A program made the position numbers and the translations under genes. Shown in pieces: positions 13,401 to 25,500 of a DNA stretch of 64,000 nt. Origin of the DNA: Punctularia strigosozonata HHB-11173 SS5. Its lineage: Eukaryota; Basidiomycota; Agaricomycetes; Corticiales; Punctulariaceae. The notes under the pieces are model-generated. The model did no database searches. It saw only the letters and a program-made list of their open reading frames with translations, and was not told where the DNA came from. Position 1 is the stretch's first letter, and each line of letters opens with the position of its first letter. The stretch lies in the NCBI RefSeq assembly GCF_000264995.1, contig NW_006767448.1, positions 1 to 64,000 of the forward strand, read 5' to 3'.

Positions 13401-16400
13401 GCTGGAAGAAAGGTCTGTAACGATAAAGTCGGCATCTGCACGCTGAATTCGGCGTGTAACGTACGGGAGCTGTGCATCATTAGTGCTATCGACCACCCGC
13501 GCAGTCGGAACAAAACCGGCCCTCAAAGCCTCGGTGCTCGCTGTGACAACCCTCCATGCCTGGAGAAGCCTCGTTGCGTCAACGTGCGGCTCGAGCGGCA
13601 AGAGGTGATGAGCCCAGTACGCTCTCGGGTTTTGAAGCGTCTCGGACAGTATCCCCTCTTGTACTAACACGATGGTTATCAGCATGAGGAATACATCACA
13701 GGAAGCAAAGCGTACGCGGTGTACACGGTAATACCCTCTGGACATCTTCAATTCGCTCCGCAACCAATGGCCTCCACTTGGCGTCGAATTCGTCCAGGCG
13801 ATGTAGTCCTTCGACGGTGGCACTAGAACGTGACTTTCCACATGACGAGCGGCGCGAGACAACGCGTGCTAGCTCTCGGATGGTCCGATGCTGCATCACG
13901 TCAACTACACTCAATTGAAGGCCGCGATGACCAAGTATGGAGCATAGCCTGATGGCACGGATCTGAGGTCAATCAGTACAAGGACACGCGTGACATTCTC
14001 CGTACAACCCACCGAGTCCACACCGAGGGCCGCAAGGTTTGTCGTCGGTTGCAGCGCATCCCCAGACACGCCAGTCAGCTCCACGACGGCTGCGCGTAAC
14101 AATTCTTCGACGTCGCCAAAGTCATGATTCCTGCCTCGGGTGATTCGGGCGAGGCCCGCGATAGTAGGATGCTGCATGACATCCACTACAGCGACGTCAA
14201 CGCCTTGTTTGCCGAGAAGCGATGATAACCTAATTGCGCAAATCTCGAACAAAAGTTGGATCAACATCTTCATCCATGGCAATTGGGAGTCAATAACTCA
14301 CCGAATCAACGCCCACTGCCCGTAAGTCCGTAGAGGGGCCTAGGGCACACTCGGATACGCCGGTGATTTCCCTGACTACCTGTGCTATCTTGCGTTCCAA
14401 CTCAACTCCCTCGTCCGAAGCTACGTCAACATTCGCCTTGCTAACGCTCGAGAGCGTGATCTCCCAGGCGTTGAGGTCGATGTTAGCATAAGCCTGCACG
14501 AGCGCCTTTCGGTCGACCTTGTTCGATGGTGTATGAGGTATACGACCGAGAATGATAAAAACCCTATCGAGGAACATTAGTTACATGTACATTTTAGGAG
14601 GAAGGTGACACCTACTTGGGGATCATGTACCCTGGAAGATTCTTCAGCGCTCGGTCCTTAGCAGCAAGCGCAACTTCCACCGCAAGCGGCGAGACGTCCG
14701 CTGCGCCACTGTACTCCAATGAGGGCACCGCGATGAACGTGCATATGACCTCTTGCGGGCGACTATGCGACGGATGAGTCAGTGTCCCGGTCTGAGCATG
14801 TACCGAGTTTTACACACTCTTTCCTCTGCACGAGAAGAGTCGCCGCTTCGCGAGCCTCCGGGTGTACCCGGCCGAGCGCCGCGCTGATCTCGCTGAGCTC
14901 GATGCGGATCCCGCCAACCTTGATCAGGTCGTCCGTACGCCCGACGAACTCGATCGTACCGTCCGCAAGGACGCGTGCCATGTCTCCTGTCAGGTACACG
15001 TAGCCCACGCGAGGATGATGAACAAATTTGGCGGAGCTCTTCGTCGGGTCATTTAAATAACCGGAGGCAAGATGCGGGCCACCAAGCGCTACGGACATAT
15101 GGCATGAATATGATGCTAAGGCAAGATAGAGGAGAGGCGGCGCACCCAGTTCGCCGACGGCCCCGCGAGGAAGAACCATGTCACCCTTGACGATGAACGC
15201 GCTCACTGTCGGCAGTGGCACTCCGACGTTATGGGCCTTGACAGGATCGTTGACTGTCCACTGACGAACTATAGCGCATTGCGGATCAGCTATGGCGGCA
15301 AGGCTGACAAAGGAGCTGCTCACAGGTGCTCACGATCGTCGCCTCCGCAGGACCGTACATGTTCACGCTGATAACGTCGGGCGCGCACCACATATCGGCG
15401 ACGGAGTCCGGGAGCTTTTCGCCGATGCTCGTGACGGTCTTCAACGTAGGGCAGGAGGAGAGCGGGAACGCCGCCATGAAAGCGGGTGTGAGCTAGTCCA
15501 GGAGCTCGGTCAGCATCCCCGATGTCGTGTGCAAGAGCGACGGTGCAACGTACGTTGGCGTGAGTAGCTTCGAATGCTTTTGTTAATTCCGGAAAATGAC
15601 CGACGATGAGGTCCCGTGGAGCCGAACACAGCGTCCCTCCAATATTCCACGTATAGAAGAGATCCATAATCTGTTGCAGGAAGTGTGAGCGCCTAGAGCA
15701 CCGATGCCTTCGCGCAGACTCACCGAAACATCGAACGTGCTCGCCGAGAACCTTAAGCCCGGTCATGAGCCCAAATTTGTACATTCGCGGAAGCAATAGA
15801 CGTACTGCATAACGCGGGGTTCGTCAACGCTCTTCCACGGAATGGCTTCCACAAGGGCCTCGATTCCTTGTACCGCAGACCAGTGCGAGATGGGCACACC
15901 CTGCAATCCGTGCCATCAGTTATGCAGTGAAGTTGGACAGTGAAAACAACCCGGACCTTCGGCAAGCCAGTAGTCCCACTGGTCCAGATAAGATAGGCGA
16001 TGTCGTCGCCCTTACCCGTCCTTCCGCTTATCTTCATATTTACCGCTCTCTGTTCTACGCCTCTTCCGTGTTCATCGGCCTTCCCGTCTTCATCCACCTC
16101 GATCACACCGAAATCTTCAGGCAAGGCACACTCGCCGAGCTCGGACCCCTTGGATACGAGGACAGTTTTACCACCCGAGCGAGCCAATAGGTCGCGCTTG
16201 CGAGCGGCAGGGAAGGCGGGGTCGATCGGACACCAAGCGCGGCCGGACTATATGACCACGACCATCAACATCAGCTCAAGCCACGATAAGAGTAGCCTAA
16301 CCTTGAGCACGGCAAGTATCGCGACGTAAAGCTCGGGGCTCTTCTCCATGCAAATGGGGACCACCCCCTTCCCATCCTCATCCTCGCTGACAGCGAGCGA

Positions 16401-17526
16401 ACGGCAAATCACGCGTGAGAGGCCATCGGCACGGGCATTCAGGTCGCGGTACGACCACTTTATCTGCGCTTCGGGGTCGGATAGCGACTTCTTGAACCAG
16501 AGCGCGACCTTATCGGAGCAGTCACGGGCGTGTCGTTCGAAGGCATCATGCAGCCGTGCTGCTTCGCCCTTTTCGATGCTGTACGGCTTCGGGGGGTCAT
16601 TGAGGATGCTCGCAAGGTGCTTCGGGATGGCATCGAGCGCGTTGAGGTACGGGGACGAGGGCTGGGCCGACAGCATGTATGCGAGTACGGACGAGAATTG
16701 CACGAGCAACGCTTGGGCTCCTGTCTCGGTGAGGTGGGCGGAAGAGAATGAGAGCTTGAGTGAGACGTTATCTCCTTTCGAACAGACGCGGAGAACGACG
16801 GCAAACTACCGTGGGCGATGAGAAAAGGTCGAGCAGGCAACGGAGTGGCGCATACCTTGGACGCATCGAGCGCGTCTTTTGCGTCCTCTCCGATGACTTG
16901 ACTAACATTGAGATTTAGGGTGATGGCAGTATCGATTTTCTTCTGACGGAGATCAACATCGGCTTCTGGCGTCTGTAGCACCGTATCACGCTGCTTGAAT
17001 CCGGCGAGCACGTCGGCGACGGATATGGCCTCCGGAGAGGACGTTCCAAAGTCAAGTACGGACAGGTTATAATCATCAGCTACGCCATCGTGGTAGGCAA
17101 AAACGATGGACGGCGTTTCCGCCTCCGAGAAGGTGTACTGTTAGAAGTCGGGGAAATTGCTGTCAGTATGCGCCCGGAGTAACATTCCAGTGGCAACAAA
17201 CAAGGAGTAGAGCCCATGAAGCTTGTATGGTGGCCTTTGCGCCCTGGTGTCCGTCCTTGACGAGGTCAGAGATCGCAATCGTCGTTTCGTAGGATGTCGT
17301 GAGTCGATCCTCGGTGCTCTCGTTCGATGCAGCAGCGAGCTGGTGCTGACGCAAACCAGTAATGTCAGGGAACAGGCTAGGCTCAATATCTGAGGATGGG
17401 ATTCATCGTCAATTCAGCAATCGCAGAAAGCTCGAGAGCAAACTGGCCTCTGAGCTTGACGCGGAAGTCGCCTATCGAGGAGGCGGACACGTGATCGTGC
17501 GCAACAGGCGCGTCGGGGATAGCCAT
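4466..17526 (-). CDS. Ferrichrome-type siderophore NRPS
   Basis: Cytosolic multimodular synthetase predicted to join N5-acyl-N5-hydroxyornithine units (and possibly other residues) into a hydroxamate siderophore. At least two dozen short introns must be removed; I estimate about 3,500 residues. In protein order: an N-terminal condensation-like remnant; A1 with [14 protein letters not shown] near 16000 and NKVDRKAL near 14510; two adjacent carrier domains with GVDSV cores near 14300 and 14020; C1 with HHSIHDA near 13220; A2 with SGSTGMPKG near 11420; T (LGIDSL, about 9850); C2 (HHAIYDG, about 9210); T (LGLDSI, about 8110); C3 (HHSLYDG); T (IGLDSI, about 6240); C4 (HHALYDG). No thioesterase is seen, which is normal for this family. 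The start at 17526 and the first intron are uncertain; the stop is at 4466. The adjacent divergent ornithine hydroxylase supports the siderophore role. Confidence 0.9.
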
Positions 17527-17822
17527 AACGGGATATGTGGCGCGGGGATGTTTCAGGTGAAACGGTCGGCGCTGTAGCGGCGAGAGAGAGAGGGGGGGGG
17601 ATGCGCGGGGGAGACAGCAGCGGCGACAGGTGGTCGAAGGTGCGCTTTTCTGGCAAGAGTTCTGTCGACGATGATGGTCCGAGCTATTTACGAGGGTCCC
17701 TCGCCCTTCGACGCCCCGCCGGGACCGTTCCGGTGTGACACGCGCTCATGCGGTTCAGCTGACGTTCGAGCCAGAGTTGGGGCAATTGCGATCTAATCAG
17801 ATGCACGGAGGGGGCGCAAGAA

Positions 17823-17831
17823 TTATCAGAT
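17823..17831 (-). promoter_or_regulatory. GATA site ATCTGATAA (iron-repressor type)
   Basis: An exact match to ATCWGATAA on the minus strand, about 300 bp upstream of the proposed NRPS start. ATCWGATAA is the reported binding consensus of iron-regulatory GATA repressors such as Aspergillus SreA. Binding here is inferred. Confidence 0.6.
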
Positions 17832-17984
17832 TAAGGCGGGCGGGGTCGGAAAAAGGGTGCGGACGACGGCGGAGGAGAGGCAGACATCCTGCGAAGATTC
17901 GAAGGCGCTTGGCGGCGTGCGCACGAGCGCCGAATGGACGCTCGAGGCCTTCGCTAGAAGAGGATCGCAACGGCCGGGGCCTTA

Positions 17985-17993
17985 ATCAGATAA
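17985..17993 (+). promoter_or_regulatory. GATA site ATCAGATAA (iron-repressor type)
   Basis: An exact match to ATCWGATAA on the plus strand, about 500 bp upstream of the monooxygenase start and 460 bp from the NRPS start. It runs directly into the 13-bp repeat ATAAGATCCGCCC. Confidence 0.6.
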
Positions 17994-18490
17994 GATCCGC
18001 CCTGGTCGCGAGGGCTATCAGATTAGATACTCCGACCGTGACGAAGTTGCCCTCGGCTCCTCGCGCGCCCGGCTCAGCTCTCTCCTTCTGCCACGACCGG
18101 TCCTCGTTCGCAAGGCCATGCGCACACCCCCCCAAATTCGCCCAGGGTGCGTGATTCCGGCGAGCAGGAACCCAGAGCGCCGGCACTCCGCTTGCTTCCA
18201 TGTTCGTAAACGCGATGGCCCGATTTTGTGCCACATAAGATCCGCCCCCGCCCATGACATCGCGGCATGTCGTCCCGCCGTTAGCGACCGCTCGACCCAG
18301 ATCTTCCACACGCTGTTGGCGACCAACCCGCCGTCCTTCCAACGCTTCCGTAATAAACCCGTGCGACCTCCTCGCCCCCCTGCTGTCAGTCTGAAGGTCG
18401 ACCCGGGTTTATGCGCTCGCACAAAATCTAGACATATCTTCGACGCATATCTAGCCTTCGCATCGCTCTATCCTTGCACCACCTCCCGAA

Positions 18491-20740
18491 ATGCCCTCCT
18501 CTACGTTCGAACTCCCAGCCCCCCTCTCCTCTCTACCGGCTGTCACCCACGCCGAACCTCTCACCCTGCTAGGCATTGGCTTTGGTCCCACCCACCTCGC
18601 CCTCGCCGCCGCCTTTCAGGAAACCGTCGCTGATAGTGGGGACAAGATGTGCCTCTTCCTAGAGCAGAAGCACGCCTTCAGCTGGCACGATGCACTCTTA
18701 CTGCCGCAATCCAAGATGCAAATCAGCTTCCTCAAGGACCTCGCAGTAAGTATCCCGCGTAATTGATGGATCACCGACTTGTCATGGATATCGACTCGGA
18801 ACCTTTGATCTCCGTCTTATCGGTTTCCGTTATCGTATGCGCCATTCATTTTGGTCGTCTATAATTGGAATGGTCGCCGTTGCCTTCATTCCGTACCTTA
18901 TCGTCTTCAGGAACCCTAATTCGATTTGCCGGCTCGCTGCAATCTCTACATGCCCGACCGAGCCGTTTTTAACTCCGTGACGGCTGACGAATATATTTAG
19001 ACCTTCCGCAACCCGACTTCACGTTTCACGTTCCTGTCGTATCTGCACTCCCGCGGCGTCGATAGGCTCGCGCAGTTCTCCAACGTAGGATCCTGGACCC
19101 CGACGCGGGTCGAATGGGCGGGTTACCTCGCTTGGGCCGCCAAGCAGCTCGACGTCAGTCAACCTCTCGTCAATCGTGAATACGTGCATACACTGACGAC
19201 AAATTTCCATCAGGATATCGTTCGTTACTCCCATCGCGTCCTGGCCGTTGAGCCCGTCCTTCCCGATGCTGGATCTGGAACCAAGCCGGCAGTCCGCTTC
19301 CTGAAGGTCACCGTGCTCGACACCCTAACTCAGACCATCCATATATACGTCACCCGCAACCTCTCCGTCGGCACGGGAGCCACGCCTTACGTTCCGCCCA
19401 TCTTTGCCCCCATCATTTTGTCGAGTCAAACTTCATGCCCTGGTGGGAGTTTGATCAGCGCAAAGGCCACAGAGGATACCGCTCCCCTCGTTCACACCTC
19501 CTCGTACCTTCCTACGCTCAGGCGTCTGTTCGGTGAGGAAGCGTCCAGCACAACGTTCGACGGGAGGTTCGCCGTGGTTGGAGGCGGCCAATCGAGCGCG
19601 GAGGTTTGGAACGACCTTGGTATTCGCTTCCCTCGCGCCAGGGTGGATATGGTATACAGGGCCAGTACGATCGTCCCCGCCGTAAGTATCGTCGAAGACT
19701 TGCTGGGAAAATGAAATCTAACCTTATTTGTGCTTAGGATTCGACTCCCTTCATCAATAGTCGGGCGTTTGACCCCAGCTCGACGTCCAAGTTCTTCTCT
19801 CTGCCCGGTAAAGAGAGGGGTGGCCTCCTTGTAGAACTCCGCAGGGCAAACTATGCTTGCGTCGAGCCCGAGGTAAACCGCCCACTCCGCTTTGCAGAGC
19901 TGGGAGACTGACGCTCCTCTAGCTGCTCGAGACCATGTACAGGACACTGTACAAGCAACGCGTAGCGAAGGACATTGCCCTCGTACGCGGAGACGTCAAC
20001 GAGAAAGAGATCGAGAGCCTCGAGCAATACCGCATCCTGGCGGGCACGGTCGTCGCCAACGTGCAAGTCAACTTCTCCGCCCCGCACACGGCCGAGCATT
20101 CCGACGAAGACGTCCACCATACCCATGGGCCTCTAGACTCTGTCGCGATTTCCCGCACCTCTTCGCGCTCGTCCACGGACTCTCGCCTCTCGTCGTCCGT
20201 TGACTCGCGCTCGCCGTCGGTGTCACGTTCCGCATCCGAACACGAAGACTCGACGTTGGCGGGCTCGCACGTGTTCGGTCAAGCACCGTCTATTACGCTA
20301 AGCTATACCTCGGCGCTCTCGACTCAGATGCAGCCTACGCCGGCGTCTGAGACGTACACTGCGGTGTTCCTCGGTACTGGCTACCACCGACCGCCCTCCT
20401 CCCTCGCGTTCCTCAAACATGTGGGACAGTACGCCCCGAACCTTCATAGGTTCCTCAATAATGGCGGCGAGGACGAGGAGGATGGGAAGGTGTACAAGCA
20501 CTGGCAGGAGGACCTCGTAGGGCGGGACTACTCCGTGAACTTTGAGTGTGTATCGCTTCTCTCTGACGCCCTGAAACCTTTATTGATATCTTTGTCCTGC
20601 GTAGGAACGAGAAATACGATTGGCAAATCGGCCTGTTCCTGCTCGGAACCAACGAACGAACGCACGGCCTCTCCGATTCGCTCCTCAGCGTCGGGGCGGT
20701 CAGAGCCGGAGAGGTCACCGCCGCGCTCCGGGGGCTTTGA
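18491..20740 (+). CDS. sidA: L-ornithine N5-monooxygenase
   Basis: FAD/NADPH enzyme that hydroxylates the side-chain nitrogen of L-ornithine, the first committed step of hydroxamate siderophore synthesis. Six exons are proposed: 18491-18745, 19001-19153, 19214-19681, 19738-19872, 19923-20545 and 20605-20740, joining in frame to about 589 residues. Visible motifs are the FAD-binding LGIGFGPTHLALAAAF near residue 32, then WHDALLLPQSKMQISFLKDLA, TFRNPTSRFTFLSYL, the NADPH-binding FAVVGGGQSSAEVW, and the C-terminal FLGTGYHRPPSSL and NEKYDWQIGLFLLG-NERTHGLSDSLLS segments. A Ser-rich insert lies near 20140-20240. The first intron (255 bp) is long for this genome and may hide another exon. It is divergent from the NRPS. 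The orthologue is called SidA, Sid1 or Omo1 in different fungi. Confidence 0.95.
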
Positions 20741-22548
20741 ATGGGACACTCTGGACCATACGGACGGTCTGTTGTCCACTGAAAAGGATGTGCTCATTTT
20801 CTTGATGTCTCGGTGTGGGAAACGCAGGGCAGTATACGCGGATGCGGATCTTCTGTACATACTATGAGGCTTATCGAAGGATCGGTTTCTTGCACGGACG
20901 GGTATGCTAACGCAAAGTCGTGTCGGCATCACAACCTCTCGGACGTGTGAGGGGTATTGTCACTGAGTATGCACATACAGCGGCCTATCTCCGGGCTCGG
21001 CCAGGACTCGACTGCACCCCTCTCTTCCCCCCCCCCCCCCCCTCGTTTTTTTTTTTTTTCTTCTTTCAACTGCGCTTTAGTTGCCCCGCTCGGCTCACGG
21101 TAACCAACGGCGACCTTTTGGATCGTAGCTTGACCCCCACGACCATCAAACGGTTCATCCGCCTTCCTTCTCGAAAGCTCGGACGGGGCTGGAGTTGGTG
21201 TGCGACAAACGCCGAACGAGTTGACCTCTCTGTGCGGCTTCAACTCCGCACACATCCAGCTCTAGAGTTTGACCATATGACGCCAAGAAGGCCGGACGGC
21301 TGAGGATGAGCTGCCCTCGGCGCTGCCCTGGTACTCTTTGTGACCGCATCGATCGGTAGCAATACGCCAGTTGACAGTTTGAGCCAAGAGGATCTTTGGA
21401 GGTAACGAGATCATCCGCGTACGATCTGATAGATTGAGGTGGATCAATCCCGATTCGTGGAGCATGAGGACGAGACCGTGGCATTGTTTTAGCGCATGGC
21501 CTTCATGGCCGGAGGTTGCGACTGAAGAATACCAACTGAGTCAGTACTAAGTAGCACCGATCGCCATTGAGCATAGGATGATTGCCATACCCGGATGCAG
21601 ACTCTCATGGTCGAAATAAGCAGTATGCGGTAAGTACTGTGTATTCTCGGATAATCGCCACAACTCCCAATTTGGCTTGACGCATCATATTCGTCTAGAG
21701 TCGTCTATGGACACGTATTGGCCAAATGGCGTCATGGTTGTGCAGTAGTGCTTCCGCGGCTTCGCCCATCTGATCAACTCTGATTAGCGGTGCCGAGCGG
21801 AGTGATCTTATCAATTATCACCACCGGGCCCTTGTTCTTTCTACCGTGGTCAAACCCTCCTCGCGTTTCATGGCTATACCATTCGTTTCGATTCGCTTCC
21901 TTCTTCCAATCTACGAGGAGTATCTGTTCAAGAGGACGGTCGTATCTGCTGATTTGGGGATTGATGCACGTCGCCAGCTAACTATGCTCTGTTGGCAGTG
22001 GCATACGGACGCGCGCGTTCTCCGGAGGTGTGGATGTGGGGCTGTCGGTCCGCCTTCTTAGCCATCGTGTTCCGAGGGGTCGCCGATGATGATGATCCAT
22101 GGGTTCTCGGCGACTTACTTGGCGCGCTCCGGGTTGGTTTTCCAGATTTCACGGGTATGTATTGCCTAAACCCGCCTTCGGCAGAGGGTCAGCAGACGGC
22201 CCGTTCGTCAGGATGTTGTCGCCACTTCGTGCGTTCCATCGGACATCTGTCGCCATTCGAAGGCGATGAAAATTTCGTAGTGTACCGAGCCAGTCCAAAC
22301 CAGGGTCCTGAGCGGGTGAAGGCGAGACACGTACCGGGTGAACTCCCGACGAAGCCAAGGTCGATCGGCGTTCGTGCGGGACGAAACATATGGACATCCC
22401 GTTGCCGCCCGTTTCCGTGTGACCGCATCTGGATCGCTTGACGAAACGAACATCCTGAGGGAGCACGGACATGACGTTCCCCACTGGTCCCCCGCGCTCG
22501 AATTCTTAACACTTGCACTGAGTTTACCAAAGCTCCCCGTGCCCGTCC
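20741..22548. other. Intergenic region, ABC transporter upstream DNA
   Basis: No credible gene was found in 1.8 kb. It contains a 16-bp C run (21027-21042) closely followed by a 14-bp T run (21046-21059). A near match to the iron GATA motif, ATCTGATAG, lies at 21424-21432. Earlier exons of the ABC transporter could lie in the right half, but none was identified. Confidence 0.5.
21027..21059 (+). repeat. Poly-C/poly-T tract
   Basis: Sixteen C residues (21027-21042) are followed after TCG by fourteen T residues (21046-21059). It is a pyrimidine-only stretch apart from one G, located just downstream of the monooxygenase. Confidence 0.85.
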
Positions 22549-25500
22549 ATGGTTCTCCTCAACTCCCTTGAATATGAGTACCTGTGAGTGATACTGTCAT
22601 GACAGTAACGATCCGTACTCACCATTGTTAATTTCTCTGCCAACTCCACGCATCGCGACCAGAGCGCTCACGCTACTGTCTGCGCTCTTCATCCCTTGTG
22701 TCCTCTACAAGATTTGCGAGTTGTCCCCTTGGTCCCATTCACGATCCCGCTCAAGGCGTCCGACCCGAGTGACCAGAAGCACGTGCGATGCGCTCGCGAT
22801 ATCCAAATCCATATGCACCGTTGTCTTCGCGACTGCTTGCGCAGCATCGTTGACCGTCCTGTGCAGGACCGGGTACTATGGAGATCCTACAGAAAGGCAC
22901 GCGCTGGCGAGACCCGCGTATGTTCTCCAGCTGTTTTCCTCGGTACGTCCATTGCCTGCCTAGAAACACAGCTGTGATGAGGTGACCTGAACGGATAGCT
23001 CACGCTGGTGCCCGCGATGTATCTCCAGCATACGCATGGAATTGCACCGAGCACGCTCCTGACATTATTCTTCCTGGGTGGCATCGTCTTCGACAGCCTT
23101 CATCTAAGAACGCTTGTATTGGTGCGTGGACGGCATGGGGCAGTCTCAACGATACTGATACGCCTTCCAGAGCTCATCAAAGGTCGTTGCCAGCTACGCA
23201 GTAGCTGCGAGTAGTCGTTTCGTACTCCTCATACTCGAGCTCGTCGAAAAGCGGAGGCTGCTTCAAGCCAAGCATCGGGTCAGTCCCGAAAGGCGCTCGC
23301 GATGCTGACATAATCTAACACGCACAGTAGCCACGTGCCCGCGAAACGACCTCTTCTCTGCTCTCGCGCCTGACTTTCGTCTGGCTGATACCATTGCTTG
23401 CATCCGGCCGCAGGCGGTCTCTAACTGTCGACGACCTACTGGATTACGGAGTACCAGATGCGTATACGGGGAAAGACGCTGGCGATGAACTACTCGCTGC
23501 TCTGCAAACAGAGCATGGGCATGGCAATCCGTAAGTACAGATAAGTTCGCGTACACGACGGGAGGTTGACCAGTATACGCAGGGGAAGCGAGAACAAGCT
23601 ATTGAAAGCTACCATTATGGCGTTTTCTCACCACTTCTTTGCTCCCGTCCTACCGCAGCTGCTCTTGATAGTGGCTACGTTCGCCCAAACATATCTCGTA
23701 CAGGGCATGCTTAGCTTCGTCTCGTCGTACCGGATCGATGGGTATGTCGCGTCGCTCCTGGCTAAGGATACATGTTGACTGATTATCAGGAATCACAGTG
23801 TCAAACCAGAAAATGCGTCACGGGGTTGGGCCCTCGTTGGAGGATACGTGCTCGTATATCTCGCCATCGCTGCTAGCACTTCGCTCTATTGGGACAAGGC
23901 ATGTACCAAGAAACGGACACCGGCCCAAACGCTCATCGCTTCCACTTAGGTCTATGCGTTCACCGTGTATTACCGGGGTGCCTTGTTCGTGAAATAGTCA
24001 TTGGCAGGATTATCACGTCTCTGATATAAACCATAGAATATCAGTCATCTTTGAGAAGACACTGAAACTATCCTCCGTGGCTGCTCGCTCACAAGGAGCT
24101 GGTTCAGCTATCAGTTACATGTGAGTTCGATCAATACCGTCGGATGAAATAGCGTATAAATCTCATATTCCTGTGGCAAGGACGGTCGACGTCGAGCGCA
24201 TCATAGACAGTATCGCTTTCTTCCACCAAGCGTGGTCAGCCATTGTGTCCATTGCCGTCGCCGCCGTAATCCTGTGGTATCAGGTGCGTGGATACGTGCA
24301 TTGACTCGGAATGGTCGGATGAAATATGGAACCAGGCCAGTTATGCTATGTTTGCTCCGCTTGGCGTGATTCTCTTTTTCATAGCATTCACAACATTGCT
24401 GGGAAAGACAGTCGATAAAGCGCAGATGGAATGGATGGCCGCCACAGAGAAGAGGATGAAGCTCTTGGTAGACGAATCATCTCTTGTCCGTAGCTCCAGT
24501 AATGAGACAGACCCTTTCCTCTCATAGACATCCGTGGTCTCGCATGTGCTGCCGATCAAACTCTCGGCCCTCGAATCTGTGATGGTGGATCGTATTTCGC
24601 GGTTGCGAGGGCGGGAAGTCAGATTGCTTCGCGCATTCTAGTACGTTGAAGTTTCTGGAATTCTGAAGCCAGGCTGAATTTGTTCCTGCAGTCGTCGCAT
24701 TATCACGGTGGGAGCTCTTTCCACGGCTACTGTGAATTTCGCGGGGCTAGCCGCACTCGGCACATACATCGCCATCACCTCCCAGTCGCTGGAGCCATCA
24801 AAGTTGTTCACGATACTCACTGTCGTGGTATGTCACACATGAAGGCTTACGAATTCGGAATAACGCTCACACGGCCTCAGAACCTCGTCATCCTTCCCAT
24901 CAGCACGATTGGTCACGTCTTTCCTCTACTGATAGCAGGCTACGCTAGCCTACGACGCGTTTCGACGTTTCTTTCGCTCGAAGAGAAACAGCGCTACCAA
25001 GCCCAGACTCCAACGAGCCGCAACTCGAATGACTCTCTCACGAGCCATCGTACTTTAGCAAACAAAGATGACTTGGACAGCATACCGATGGATGCTAGAT
25101 CCTACGGACAGATCATACTGCGCAACGCATCGTTCTCGCCATCTTGCCTCCGGAAACCTATTCTTCATGACCTCTCCATCACGTTCAAGTCGGGGGCGTT
25201 GACGATGATCATCGGCCCAGTCGGCTGTGTGCGTTCCCTTGTTTCACGCGCTTGATTGTCTATTTACTGACTATTCTCTTCCATCCCATCAGGGCAAATC
25301 GTTCCTACTTCTATCCCTTCTACGGGAGACATGCCCGGCAGCTGGTCACGCAACGCAACTGATGGGACGGGTGGCGTATGCCAGCCAAGACCCTTTCCTC
25401 CTGCCGACGACCGTCCGCGCAAACATCGTGCTGGACAAGGCGTTCGATCCAGTATGGTATACGACGGTCGTCAAAGCCTGCTGCCTTGTTCCCGATCTCG

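Larger units (their letters stand above)
17527..18490. promoter_or_regulatory. Divergent promoter of NRPS and ornithine hydroxylase
   Basis: The 964-bp region separates the two divergent siderophore genes and has no plausible gene. It holds at least four GATA-type motifs: exact ATCWGATAA at 17823-17831 (minus) and 17985-17993 (plus), the near match ATCTGATAG at 18015-18023 (minus), and ATCAGAT at 17796-17802. A 13-bp sequence, ATAAGATCCGCCC, occurs at 17990-18002 and again at 18235-18247. This arrangement suggests joint regulation by iron. Confidence 0.7.

Noticed and set aside
21790-22540. Extra upstream exons of the ABC transporter
   Set aside because: Several short frames exist but none shows helices or splice sites that join in frame; the short exon at 22549-22583 joins better.
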